Source of the DNA: JAYGED01 sp046582565
GTDB taxonomy: Bacteria; Pseudomonadota; Alphaproteobacteria; JAAXGF01
Direction of reading: 5' to 3'
DNA: 36,195 bases
NCBI GenBank assembly: GCA_046582565.1
Contig: JAYGED010000315.1
Location: 1 to 36,195, forward strand
Position 1 is the stretch's first letter, and each line of letters starts with the position of its first letter. Made by a program: the position numbers and the translations under genes. Under the pieces are notes generated by a model. That model ran no database searches. It saw only the letters and a list, made by a program, of their open reading frames with translations, and was not told the origin of the DNA. This document shows, in pieces, positions 14,555 to 23,436 of this stretch.

Positions 14555-16035
14555 CCGAGCAGCGCACCATTCTGGTCGCCGACGACGACAAGGCGATCCG
14601 CACAGTGGTCGTCCAGGCGCTCAACCGCCAGGGCCATGACGTGCGGGCCACGGGAAATGCCACCACTCTGTGGAATTGGGTGGAGGCCGGCGACGGCGAT
14701 CTGGTGATCACCGACGTGGTCATGCCCGACGAGAACGGCCTCGACCTGCTGCCGCGCATAAAACGTCATCGGCCAAAGCTGCCTATCATCGTTATGAGCG
14801 CCCATTCAACTCTTCAGACCGCCGTGAAAGCAACCGAGCGCGGTGCTTATGAATACTTGCCAAAACCATTTGATCTCAATATCTTGGTTGGAATTGTTCA
14901 GAAAGCACTTTCGATCGATACTGACGCTCCGCCGGAGTCTTTACGGGGTTTGGGAGATCCACAACCCAGCCTGGACGAACAGCTTCCTTTCATCGGCCGC
15001 TCGCCGTCCATGCAGGATATTTACCGCATTATCGCGAGGCTTACGGCGACCGACCTGACGGCGCTCATCATCGGCGAATCAGGCACCGGCAAGGAACTCG
15101 TCGCCCGCGCCCTGCATATGTACAGCAAACGCGCCGAACGCCCCTTCGTCGCCGTTAACATGGCGGCGATCCCAAGAGACTTGATCGAGAGCGAATTGTT
15201 CGGCCATGAGAAAGGCGCCTTTACCGGCGCCAATAGCCGGCGCAGCGGACGCTTCGAGCAGGCGCTCGGCGGAACCCTGTTCCTCGATGAAATCGGCGAC
15301 ATGCCGCTCGATGCCCAGACCCGGCTGCTGCGCGTGCTGCAACAGGGCGAATACACACCCGTGGGCGGCGTCACGCCGCGCCGCGCCGATGCGCGCATCA
15401 TTGCCGCCACCCACCACGACCTGCGCGAATTGGTCAATCAGGGACAATTTAGGGACGATCTGTTCTATCGGATCAATGTGGTGCCCATACGGCTGCCACC
15501 ACTGCGCGAACGCAGCGAGGATGTGCCGGCCCTGGTGCGGCATTTCCTGGCCAACCTGGAAGCCGAGAAACTGCCCGCGAAAAACCTCGATGGGGCCGCC
15601 ATGGAGCGACTGTGCCGCCACGGCTGGCCGGGCAATGTTCGCGAGTTGGAAAATCTGGTGCGTCGCCTTGCCGTGCTCTATTCGGACGACGTTATCGGCG
15701 TCGACATCATCGAGCGCGAGCTTGCCGAGCCGGCAACCAATCAGCCCCGAGACGCAATGGCAGAAGGAGCCCGAGCCGAAGGCGAGGGACTTGGCGCCAC
15801 AGTCGAGAAGCAACTCGAGCAGTATTTCGCCGCCCATGACGGCAGCCTGCCGACGGCGGGCCTCTATGGGCGCGTGCTGCGCGAAATCGAGAGGCCGTTG
15901 ATTAGCCTGACCCTGGCCGCGACCCGGGGCAACCAGATCAAGGCGGCCTCGGTTCTCGGCCTCAACCGCAACACCCTGCGCAAAAAACTACGCGAACTCG
16001 ATATCCCGGTGGTGCGGGGAGGCAGTGGGTCATGA
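14551..16035 (+). CDS. ntrC: Nitrogen regulation response regulator NtrC
   Basis: NtrC is the sigma54-dependent activator phosphorylated by NtrB; it turns on glutamine synthetase and nitrogen-scavenging genes. The 494-residue protein has a receiver domain (1-120) with phospho-acceptor Asp55, Ser83 and Lys105, then an AAA+ domain with Walker A GESGTGKE (175-182), the sigma54-contact motif GAFTGA (222-227) and Walker B LFLDEIGD (243-250). A C-terminal Fis-type helix-turn-helix follows, with NQIKAASVLGLNRNTLRKKL. The intact GAFTGA implies a true sigma54 activator. Codons for residues 90-145 are conspicuously AT-richer (14820-14985) than the rest of the gene, over the end of the receiver and the linker. 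Start and stop are both in ATGA overlaps, with ntrB and ntrY. Confidence 0.97.
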   Translation: MTEQRTILVADDDKAIRTVVVQALNRQGHDVRATGNATTLWNWVEAGDGDLVITDVVMPDENGLDLLPRIKRHRPKLPIIVMSAHSTLQTAVKATERGAYEYLPKPFDLNILVGIVQKALSIDTDAPPESLRGLGDPQPSLDEQLPFIGRSPSMQDIYRIIARLTATDLTALIIGESGTGKELVARALHMYSKRAERPFVAVNMAAIPRDLIESELFGHEKGAFTGANSRRSGRFEQALGGTLFLDEIGDMPLDAQTRLLRVLQQGEYTPVGGVTPRRADARIIAATHHDLRELVNQGQFRDDLFYRINVVPIRLPPLRERSEDVPALVRHFLANLEAEKLPAKNLDGAAMERLCRHGWPGNVRELENLVRRLAVLYSDDVIGVDIIERELAEPATNQPRDAMAEGARAEGEGLGATVEKQLEQYFAAHDGSLPTAGLYGRVLREIERPLISLTLAATRGNQIKAASVLGLNRNTLRKKLRELDIPVVRGGSGS

Positions 16036-18299
16036 CAGACAGCACAAACCATCTGATTCAGACGGTCCCGTCCCGCTGGGCGCGGTTCAGCCAATGGGCC
16101 GCGCGTACCGGACTTTGGCGGCGCATCGCCCTGTTGATCATTATTGCGGCGCTGGCTTCGGGGGTCGCCACTTACGGGGCGCTCACCGGCAAGGTTTCTT
16201 TCGGTCTCGGCGCCCAGACGGTTCCGGTCCTGCTCTATATCGACCTGGTCCTGGTGCTGCTGCTTTGCGTAATCGTCATCATGCGCGTGGTGCAGCTTGC
16301 CCTGGAGCGCCGCCGGGGCACGGCGGGGTCGCAGCTTCATATCAAGCTTGCCACCCTGTTCAGCGTGGTCGCGGTGGCGCCGGCGATCATCGTCTCGGTC
16401 TTTTCAGTGCTGTTCCTCAATATTGGTCTCGAATCCTGGTTCAGCGAGCGGGTTCGCACCGCCCTGGATGCGTCGGTGTCGGTCGCCGAGGCCTATATTG
16501 AGGAGCACCGCAAGAACATCCGCGCCGACGCCCTGGCCCTGGCCAACGACATTAATCGGGTGCCGGCGTCCCTGCGCCAGAACCAGGCCCGCTTTAATTA
16601 CTTCCTGGAGACCCAGGCGGCACTCCGGGTTCTCACCGAGGTCATGGTGTTTCGCCCGGACGGACGCGTGTATGGGCGTACCGGCCTGACATTTTCCCTG
16701 CTTCTCGAACGCATCCCCTATCAGGTATTGCGGGATGTGCGAAAGGGCGGGGTCTACATCCTGAACAGCGAGAATGATGACCGGGTGCGAGCCTTAACCC
16801 GCGTCGAGGGCTTCGCCGATGCGTTTCTGTTCGTCGGCCGCCTGGTCGACGCCCGGGCTATCGGCCATATGGAGCGCACCCAGAAAGCGGTCTCGGAGTA
16901 CAAGCGGCTTGAAGGCCAGCGTTCGGGCATCCAGATTACTTTTGCCCTGATTTTTGGCCTGGTCGCCCTGTTGCTATTGCTCGCCTCGGTGTGGATCGGG
17001 TTGAGTTTCGCCACCCGGCTGGGGCGGCCCATCAGCAACCTGATCGCCGCCGCCGAGCGGGTTCGCTCAGGCGATCTGACGGTGCGCGTCGAGGAAGGGC
17101 CTTCCGACGACGAGATCAGCAGCCTGTCGCGCGCCTTCAACCGCATGACCGGACAGCTTGACAGCCAACGCCAAGAGCTTGTCGAAACCAATCATCAGCT
17201 CGATACCCGGCGGCGCTTCACGGAATCCGTACTTTCCGGTGTGACTGCCGGGGTCATCGGCCTCGATTCCAACTCCCGCATTGAGCTTCCCAACCCGTCT
17301 GCTCTGACTCTGCTGTCGGTCAAGGCCACTGACCTTATTGGCCGCGACCTTTCGGAAGCTGTTCCCGAAATGGCAACCCTGATGGCCGAAGCGATGAACC
17401 GGCCTTCGCGCCGCGCCGAGGCGCAGGTTACCATCGTCCGCGAGGGCCGCTCCCTCAATCTGCTGGTGCGGATTGCCGCCGAACGGCTGGCCGGTGAACT
17501 GGAAGGGTTCGTTGTTACCTTCGATGACATCACCGCCTTGGTCGCCGCCCAACGTACCGCCGCCTGGGCCGATGTGGCGCGGCGCATTGCCCATGAAATC
17601 AAGAATCCTCTGACCCCGATCCAGCTCTCCGCCGAGCGGATAAAACGTAAGTTTCTCAAAGATATAACCTCGGAAGCTGATGTCTTTACTTCTTGTATTG
17701 AGACCATCGAACGCCAGGTTGGCATTATCGGGCGGTTGATCGATGAATTTTCATCTTTTGCCCGCATGCCGGCGCCGGTTTTCAAGGACGAAGACGCTAT
17801 CGACCTGCTCCGCCAGGCGCTTACCCTTCAGGAAGTCGCCCATCCCGAAATCGCCTTCCCCCTGGATGCCCCGGATAGCCCGCTAGAGCTTCGTTGTGAC
17901 GGCCAGCAGGTAATTCAGGTGCTGACCAATGTGCTGCAGAATGCCACCGAATCAATCGGCGCCCGTGAAAACACAACAAGCGAGGGCCGTATTGCCGTCA
18001 AGGTCGTTTCCCATGGCGAGACCATCGAAATTCTTATCGAGGACAACGGGCGCGGGCTGCCCACCGAGTTGCGCGATCGCCTCGTCGAGCCCTACATCAC
18101 AACCCGGTCCAAGGGCACCGGGCTCGGTCTGGCTATCGTCAAGAAGATCATGGAAGATCACGGCGGCACGTTGACCATCGAGGACGCCGAGGACTGCGGT
18201 GCGCGGGTCGGTCTGATCTTTCCCGTCGCCGGACCGATGGTTGAACACAGCCCGGCGCGAGATATCGACCCTCCCAAGGTAGCTTCCCATGGCGCATGA
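16032..18299 (+). CDS. ntrY: Membrane sensor histidine kinase NtrY
   Basis: NtrY is the membrane-bound partner of NtrX, linked in alphaproteobacteria to nitrogen metabolism, redox control and respiration. The 755-residue protein has hydrophobic segments near residues 31-50, 66-87 and 105-130, an extracytoplasmic region (about 131-300), a fourth membrane segment (300-326), a HAMP domain (about 325-380), a PAS domain (about 390-500), and a kinase core. The H-box ARRIAHEIKNPLTPIQLSAE places the phospho-acceptor at His521. Later motifs are NVLQNATES, DNGRGLP and GTGLGLAIVKKI. A lower-GC patch occurs at 17640-17760, just after the H-box. The ATG overlaps the ntrC stop by four bases, and the 3' end overlaps ntrX by 11. 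Confidence 0.95.
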   Translation: MTDSTNHLIQTVPSRWARFSQWAARTGLWRRIALLIIIAALASGVATYGALTGKVSFGLGAQTVPVLLYIDLVLVLLLCVIVIMRVVQLALERRRGTAGSQLHIKLATLFSVVAVAPAIIVSVFSVLFLNIGLESWFSERVRTALDASVSVAEAYIEEHRKNIRADALALANDINRVPASLRQNQARFNYFLETQAALRVLTEVMVFRPDGRVYGRTGLTFSLLLERIPYQVLRDVRKGGVYILNSENDDRVRALTRVEGFADAFLFVGRLVDARAIGHMERTQKAVSEYKRLEGQRSGIQITFALIFGLVALLLLLASVWIGLSFATRLGRPISNLIAAAERVRSGDLTVRVEEGPSDDEISSLSRAFNRMTGQLDSQRQELVETNHQLDTRRRFTESVLSGVTAGVIGLDSNSRIELPNPSALTLLSVKATDLIGRDLSEAVPEMATLMAEAMNRPSRRAEAQVTIVREGRSLNLLVRIAAERLAGELEGFVVTFDDITALVAAQRTAAWADVARRIAHEIKNPLTPIQLSAERIKRKFLKDITSEADVFTSCIETIERQVGIIGRLIDEFSSFARMPAPVFKDEDAIDLLRQALTLQEVAHPEIAFPLDAPDSPLELRCDGQQVIQVLTNVLQNATESIGARENTTSEGRIAVKVVSHGETIEILIEDNGRGLPTELRDRLVEPYITTRSKGTGLGLAIVKKIMEDHGGTLTIEDAEDCGARVGLIFPVAGPMVEHSPARDIDPPKVASHGA

Positions 18300-19716
18300 C
18301 ATCCTGATCGTCGACGACGAAGAAGATATTAATCTTCAGATCTGTGGGATTCTCCACGACGACGGCTACGACACCCGTAAGGCCTATGACAGCGACAGCG
18401 CCCTGGCGGCGATCGAGACACGGGTGCCGGCGTTGCTGGTGCTCGATATCTGGTTGCAAGGATCAAAGCTCGACGGTTTGGAGCTACTCGATGTGGTCAA
18501 GCGTGACCATCCGGATCTCCCGGTCGTCGTCATCAGCGGCCACGGCACCATCGAGATGGCGGTGCGCGCGATCATGAAGGGGGCTTATGATTTCATTGAA
18601 AAGCCGTTCAAGTCGGACCGCCTGTTGCTCGACATCGAGCGCGCCATAGAAGCGGCGCAGCTCAAACGCGAAAACGCCGAACTGCGCATACGCGTCGGCG
18701 ACGGCACCGACTTGATCGGCGATTCCACCATCATGGCGCAATTGAGGGCCACCATCGATAAGGTAGCGCCGACCGGCAGCCGTATCCTGTTGACCGGACC
18801 GCCGGGCTCCGGCAAGGAAGTTGTAGCCCGGCTTATCCACGCCCGCAGCCCTCGCGCGGCAGGGCCTTTCGTCGTGGTCAACGCAGCGATCATGTCGCCC
18901 GAGCGTATGGAGGCAGAGCTGTTCGGCGTCGATGGCGGCAGCAACGGCCATGACGGCACGGTCGAGATTGGCACCTTAGAGCGGGCCCATGGCGGCACGC
19001 TGCTGCTCGACGAGGTCGCCGATATGCCGCTCGAAACCCAAGGTAAAATTCTCCGTTTTCTCCAGGATCAGACCTTTCGGCGCGTCGGCGGCAACGCCAA
19101 TGTGGAGGTCGATGTGCGGATCATCACCGCGACCAACCGCGACTTGCGCGCCGAGATTTCCGCGGGGCGCTTCCGCGAGGATCTTTTCTACCGGCTCAAT
19201 GTGGTGCCCATAGAGGTGCCGGCGCTCAACCAGCGGCGCGAGGATACGGGCGATTTGGCGCGCTATTTCATGGATCGTTCGGCCAAGGCCGCGGGCCTTC
19301 CGGTGCGCCGTATCGGCGCCGACGCCTTAGCCGCCATGCAGGCCTGCGATTGGCCCGGCAATGTGCGCCAGCTGCGCAATCTTGTCGAATGGCTGCTCAT
19401 CATGTCGCCAGGCTCCCCCGACAGCCCGATCCGCGCCGATATGCTGCCGCCTGACCTCGCCGCCGCCGCGCCGCCGGCAGCCAACGCTGATCACTCCGGC
19501 GAGATCATGGCCATGTCCCTGCGCGAAGCGCGCGAAACCTTTGAGCGCCAATATCTCTCCTCTCAACTGGTTCGCTTCGGCGGCAACATTACGCGAACCG
19601 CTGAATTCATCGGCATGGAGCGTTCGGCGCTGCATCGCAAGCTCAAAGGTCTCGGCATTACCGAAGAGGGACGCAGCGCACCCGCCACCCGCTCGTTCGG
19701 AGACAACCTGACATGA
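18289..19716 (+). CDS. ntrX: Response regulator NtrX (AAA+ type lacking GAFTGA)
   Basis: NtrX is the response regulator paired with NtrY. The 475-residue protein has a receiver domain with Asp53 as likely acceptor and Lys105 in IEKPF, an AAA+ domain with Walker A GPPGSGKE (170-177) and Walker B LLLDEVAD (238-245), and a C-terminal Fis-type helix-turn-helix (NITRTAEFIGMERSALHRKL). The GAFTGA loop that contacts sigma54 is missing: between ELFG and GTLERAHGG the sequence is VDGGSNGHDGTVEI. This matches what I recall of alphaproteobacterial NtrX and suggests action without sigma54 contact. The start lies inside the ntrY 3' end (11-base overlap) and the stop overlaps trkA (ATGA), so trkA joins the ntr transcription unit. 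Confidence 0.95.
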   Translation: MAHDILIVDDEEDINLQICGILHDDGYDTRKAYDSDSALAAIETRVPALLVLDIWLQGSKLDGLELLDVVKRDHPDLPVVVISGHGTIEMAVRAIMKGAYDFIEKPFKSDRLLLDIERAIEAAQLKRENAELRIRVGDGTDLIGDSTIMAQLRATIDKVAPTGSRILLTGPPGSGKEVVARLIHARSPRAAGPFVVVNAAIMSPERMEAELFGVDGGSNGHDGTVEIGTLERAHGGTLLLDEVADMPLETQGKILRFLQDQTFRRVGGNANVEVDVRIITATNRDLRAEISAGRFREDLFYRLNVVPIEVPALNQRREDTGDLARYFMDRSAKAAGLPVRRIGADALAAMQACDWPGNVRQLRNLVEWLLIMSPGSPDSPIRADMLPPDLAAAAPPAANADHSGEIMAMSLREARETFERQYLSSQLVRFGGNITRTAEFIGMERSALHRKLKGLGITEEGRSAPATRSFGDNLT

Positions 19717-21089
19717 AAGTCATCGTTTGCGGCGCCGGCCAGGTCGGTTTCAATATTGCCCGCCATCTCGCCAGCGAAGGCAATGATGTGACCGTTATCG
19801 ATCAACGGCCCGAACTCATACGCAAGATCAGCGACACCCTCGATGTGAAGGGGCTGGTCGGATTTGCATCACACCCCGACATGCTGGAGAGTGCCGGCGC
19901 CGTCGATTCAGACATGGTCATCGCCGTTACCTTCGCCGACGAGGTGAACATGGTGGCCTGTCAAATCTGCCATAGCCTGTTCAAGGTGCCGACCAAGATT
20001 GCCCGAGTGCGCCATCAAAGCTATCTCAAACCCATGTGGCGCGACCTGTTCAGCCGGGACCATATGCCGATCGACGTGATCATCTCGCCGGAGATCGAGG
20101 TCGCTCGCGCCGTGGTTCGCCGCCTGCAAGTGCCGGGCGCTATTGACGTGATCCCCTTTGCCGGAGGGCGTGTGAGCCTTGTCGGCGTCCACTGCAGCGC
20201 CGATTGTCCAGTGGTTCATACGCCTCTGCGCCAGCTTACCGAGCTATTTCCTGACCTGGGAATGCTGGTGGTCGGCATCCTGCGCGGCGACCGCATCATC
20301 GTGCCCAATGGCGATGATCACATGGTTCCGGGCGACGATGTTTATTTCACCGTGGACACCGACCACATGGACCGCGCGCTCGCAGCCTTCGGTCATGAGG
20401 AGGAAGAGGCCCGCCGCATCATTATCGTCGGCGGCGGCAACATCGGCATGTTCCTGGCGCGCGAAATCGAGGAGGGCTTCCCCGACGTCAACCTCAAGAT
20501 CATCGAGATCGACGGTGAGCAGGCCAAGGCCGCTGCCGACCAACTGCAACGGGGCGTGGTGCTCCACGGCAATGCCCTGGACCGCGACATTCTCGATGAG
20601 GCCAACGTCTCCGCTACCGAGACCATCGTCGCGGTCTCGAACGACGATGAGGTCAATGTCCTGTCGTCTCTGCTGGCCAAGCGTTACGGCGCCAAACGGG
20701 CGGTCACCCTGATCAACAACAGCTCCTACGGACCGCTGGTCAGCACCCTGGGAATCGACGTGGTGGTCAGCCCGCGCGACGTTACCGTCTCGACGATCCT
20801 GCAGCATGTCAGGCGTGGACGTATTCGCGCGGTTCACAGCATCCGCGAGGGGCTCGCCGAAGTCATCGAGGCCGAAGCGCTGGAGACATCGCCCCTGATG
20901 GGTGCGCCGCTGCGCGAGGTCAAGCTGCCGGCGGGGATCATCGTCGGCGCTATCCTGCGTGACGATGAAGTCATCATTCCCGACGGCGACACCGTGATAC
21001 GGACCAAAGACCGGGTGATCATCCTGGCCTCTGCCGGTCAGGTGAAGAAGGTCGAAAAACTGTTCTCCGTGCGCTTGGAGTTCTTTTAG
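19713..21089 (+). CDS. trkA: Trk potassium uptake system peripheral protein TrkA
   Basis: TrkA is the cytoplasmic NAD(H)/nucleotide-binding gating ring of the Trk K+ uptake system. The 458-residue protein is a tandem duplication: a first Rossmann-type RCK domain beginning VIVCGAGQVGFNIA, a TrkA-C domain, a second Rossmann domain beginning IIIVGGGNIGMFLA near residue 232, and a second TrkA-C domain ending around 450. Both glycine-rich loops are intact. The ATG overlaps the ntrX stop by four bases, and trkH follows 12 bases downstream, so TrkA and its membrane channel are made together and both lie in the ntr unit. The length is the usual size of full double-domain TrkA. Confidence 0.96.
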   Translation: MKVIVCGAGQVGFNIARHLASEGNDVTVIDQRPELIRKISDTLDVKGLVGFASHPDMLESAGAVDSDMVIAVTFADEVNMVACQICHSLFKVPTKIARVRHQSYLKPMWRDLFSRDHMPIDVIISPEIEVARAVVRRLQVPGAIDVIPFAGGRVSLVGVHCSADCPVVHTPLRQLTELFPDLGMLVVGILRGDRIIVPNGDDHMVPGDDVYFTVDTDHMDRALAAFGHEEEEARRIIIVGGGNIGMFLAREIEEGFPDVNLKIIEIDGEQAKAAADQLQRGVVLHGNALDRDILDEANVSATETIVAVSNDDEVNVLSSLLAKRYGAKRAVTLINNSSYGPLVSTLGIDVVVSPRDVTVSTILQHVRRGRIRAVHSIREGLAEVIEAEALETSPLMGAPLREVKLPAGIIVGAILRDDEVIIPDGDTVIRTKDRVIILASAGQVKKVEKLFSVRLEFF

Positions 21090-21101
21090 AAGACGAAACA
21101 T

Positions 21102-22553
21102 ATGGCTTTCGCACCGGTCATCGCGCTGCTTGGGCGGCTTATCTCGCTATTCGCCGGGGCCATGCTGGCGCCGGCGTTGTGCGCCCTGGTCTATAGCGAA
21201 TTTCAAGCTGCCGGCATCTTCGCCGGATCGGCGGCGGTAACCCTGTTCTTCGGCGGCGGGATGATCTTTGCGACGCAAGGCACCGAGAAGCGCCTGCGCG
21301 GCGGCGGTGATTTCCTGCTGATTGTCATCGTCTGGCCGATCATTGCTGTATTCGCCGCAGCACCGCTGCTTTTGGTGGGCGCCGTCGAGACTCCGACGGA
21401 TGCCTTCTTCGAAGCCTTCTCGGGCCTGACCACCACAGGGGCTACGGTGATGAGCGGGCTCGATGACCAGTTGCGCAGTGTCTTGTTCTGGCGCGCCTGG
21501 CTGCAATGGCTGGGGGGCCTGGCGGCTATCATCATGGCGGTTTCGGTGCTGCCCATGCTGAGTGCCGGCGGTATGCAGATGTTCCGCAGCGCCATGCCGC
21601 ACGGCGACCATGCCACCATCGTCGATCGGGTGCTACGCTCGGGCCTGACCCTGAGCTGGATATATGCGTTGCTCACCCTGATCTGCGCCATCGCCCTGTG
21701 GCTGGCGGGGATGAACGGTTTCGACGCCATCGCCTATGCCTTCAGCACCATCTCTTCAGGCGGTTTCACCCCCCATGACGGCGTTATCGGCGATTTCGGA
21801 AACCCGATTATCGAGTCCGTGATCATGATCTTCATGGTGGTCGGGGTCATCAATTTCACGCTCTATTGGGCGCTGCTTCATGGTCGCCCATCGGTGTTTC
21901 ATCTCGATGACGAATGCCGGCTGCTCTATCTCATCATTCTGTTCGCGGCCTTGCTCGCGATTTTAGTGTTGAACCAGCAGGGCGAACTCGGCGCCTTTGA
22001 ATCCATACGCCGGGGATTGTTCGCGACCCTGTCCATGATCTCGACCACGGGATTCGTCAATCAGCTTGTCGAGCCCTGGCCGGCGATGCTGCCGATCCTG
22101 TTCCTGGCCCTGGTGTTTATCGGCGGATCAAGCGGCTCGACCGCGGGCGGTATTAAACTGATGCGCTTGCATATGGCGACGCGCCAGGGACGGCGCGAGC
22201 TGGAGCGGCTCGCCCATCCCCATGGCGTCGTACGCATCCATTATAACGGCCAAACGGTGCCTGAATCTGTAGTTCAGGCGCTGTGGAGCTTCTTCATTCT
22301 CTACATGTTCACCTTCGCTGGCCTGTCGGTCATGCTGTCATTCTTCGGTCTCGATCCGGTCCATGCGGTGCCCATGGCGCTGGTTACCCTGACCAACGCA
22401 GGCGCTGGCTTGCCCCTGGTAGGCGGGAGCGAAGGCGCTTACGCACTCTTGCCCGCAGCGGCGAAATGGATACTCTGCTTCGGAATGCTTATGGGGCGCC
22501 TCGAACTGGTTGCGGTGGTCACGGTGCTGACCCCGATGTTCTGGCGCCGCTAG
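21102..22553 (+). CDS. trkH: Trk potassium transporter membrane subunit TrkH
   Basis: TrkH is the K+-translocating inner-membrane subunit that works with TrkA. The 483-residue protein is strongly hydrophobic and shows all four selectivity-filter-type pore loops expected of the SKT superfamily: TTTGATV after the first pair of helices, SSGGFTPHDG, STTGFVNQL and LTNAGAGLPL. GGSSGSTAGGIK, with the small-residue stretch and Lys of the mid-membrane loop region, is also present. Length and motif order are normal. Start codon ATG at 21102 follows trkA by 12 bases. A short A-rich spacer of 22 bases, including the purine run GAAAAGAAGGGA, separates it from the aminotransferase gene and serves as that gene's ribosome-binding site. 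Confidence 0.96.
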   Translation: MAFAPVIALLGRLISLFAGAMLAPALCALVYSEFQAAGIFAGSAAVTLFFGGGMIFATQGTEKRLRGGGDFLLIVIVWPIIAVFAAAPLLLVGAVETPTDAFFEAFSGLTTTGATVMSGLDDQLRSVLFWRAWLQWLGGLAAIIMAVSVLPMLSAGGMQMFRSAMPHGDHATIVDRVLRSGLTLSWIYALLTLICAIALWLAGMNGFDAIAYAFSTISSGGFTPHDGVIGDFGNPIIESVIMIFMVVGVINFTLYWALLHGRPSVFHLDDECRLLYLIILFAALLAILVLNQQGELGAFESIRRGLFATLSMISTTGFVNQLVEPWPAMLPILFLALVFIGGSSGSTAGGIKLMRLHMATRQGRRELERLAHPHGVVRIHYNGQTVPESVVQALWSFFILYMFTFAGLSVMLSFFGLDPVHAVPMALVTLTNAGAGLPLVGGSEGAYALLPAAAKWILCFGMLMGRLELVAVVTVLTPMFWRR

Positions 22554-22575
22554 AAAAAAGAAAAGAAGGGACCAC

Positions 22576-23436
22576 ATGTCACGCATCGCCTATGTAAACG
22601 GGGAATATGTTCCCCACGGCACCGCCGCCGTGCATATCGAGGACCGCGGCTATCAATTCGCCGACGGCGTCTATGAGGTCATCGCAGTGAAGAATCGCGC
22701 GCTGATCGACGGCGACGGCCATATGACGCGGCTAAAATATTCCCTGGACGAGCTTGAAATCGCCATGCCCATGTCGGCTCGCGCCCTGGGCGTGGTCATG
22801 GTCGAGACCATCCGGCGTAACCGCGTCCAAAACGGCATCGTCTACCTGCAGATCACCCGGGGGGTGTCGACGCCCCGCAATCATCCGTTTCCCGACTTCG
22901 CCCGGCCGGCGCTGGTCATTACCGCGCGGCGCGCACCGTTCCCGAAGAATGCCGAGAATGTCGTCGGGGGTCGCGTCATATCCATCCCCGATATTCGATG
23001 GAATCGCTGCGATATCAAAACCATATCCTTATTGCCTAATGTCCTGGCTAAGCAGCAAGCGGTGGAAGCCGGCGCCATCGAAGCCTGGATGATCGATCAG
23101 GACGGCCATGTGACAGAGGGCAGCAGCACCAACGCCTGGATTGTCGATAAGGAGGGTCGCTTGGTGACGCGCCCGAAAAGCCAGTCGATACTCGGCGGCA
23201 TCACCCGTGAGACCGTACTCCGGCTGGCCGCCGAGAACGGTATCGAGGTCATCGAGCGCCCCTTCACCCTGGACGAAGCCAAGCAGGCCCGGGAAGCTTT
23301 CATGACCAGCACAACCAGCTTCGTCAAGCCGATCACCCAGATCGATGATGCGATCGTCGCTAACGGCGAACCCGGGGAAACCAGCCGGCGATTGCTGTCG
23401 CTCTACATCGATTTCATGGCTGCAAGCGCCGCATGA
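22576..23436 (+). CDS. dat: D-amino-acid aminotransferase (class IV PLP enzyme)
   Basis: The 286-residue protein is a fold-type IV aminotransferase closest to D-amino-acid transaminase, which interconverts D-alanine and 2-oxoglutarate with pyruvate and D-glutamate. Signatures are DRGYQFADGVYEVI (23-36), LQITRGVSTPRNHPFP, the catalytic lysine block CDIKTISLLPNVLAKQ (Lys148), EGSSTNAWIV and the LGGITRETVL block that binds the cofactor phosphate. The RGVxxRxHxFP-like segment here reads RGVSTPRNHPFP, which is DAAT-like rather than like branched-chain aminotransferase; aminodeoxychorismate lyase is the other relative to exclude. The product could feed D-Glu and D-Ala to peptidoglycan. It follows trkH by 22 bases and overlaps the HAD gene by four (ATGA). 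Confidence 0.88.
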   Translation: MSRIAYVNGEYVPHGTAAVHIEDRGYQFADGVYEVIAVKNRALIDGDGHMTRLKYSLDELEIAMPMSARALGVVMVETIRRNRVQNGIVYLQITRGVSTPRNHPFPDFARPALVITARRAPFPKNAENVVGGRVISIPDIRWNRCDIKTISLLPNVLAKQQAVEAGAIEAWMIDQDGHVTEGSSTNAWIVDKEGRLVTRPKSQSILGGITRETVLRLAAENGIEVIERPFTLDEAKQAREAFMTSTTSFVKPITQIDDAIVANGEPGETSRRLLSLYIDFMAASAA

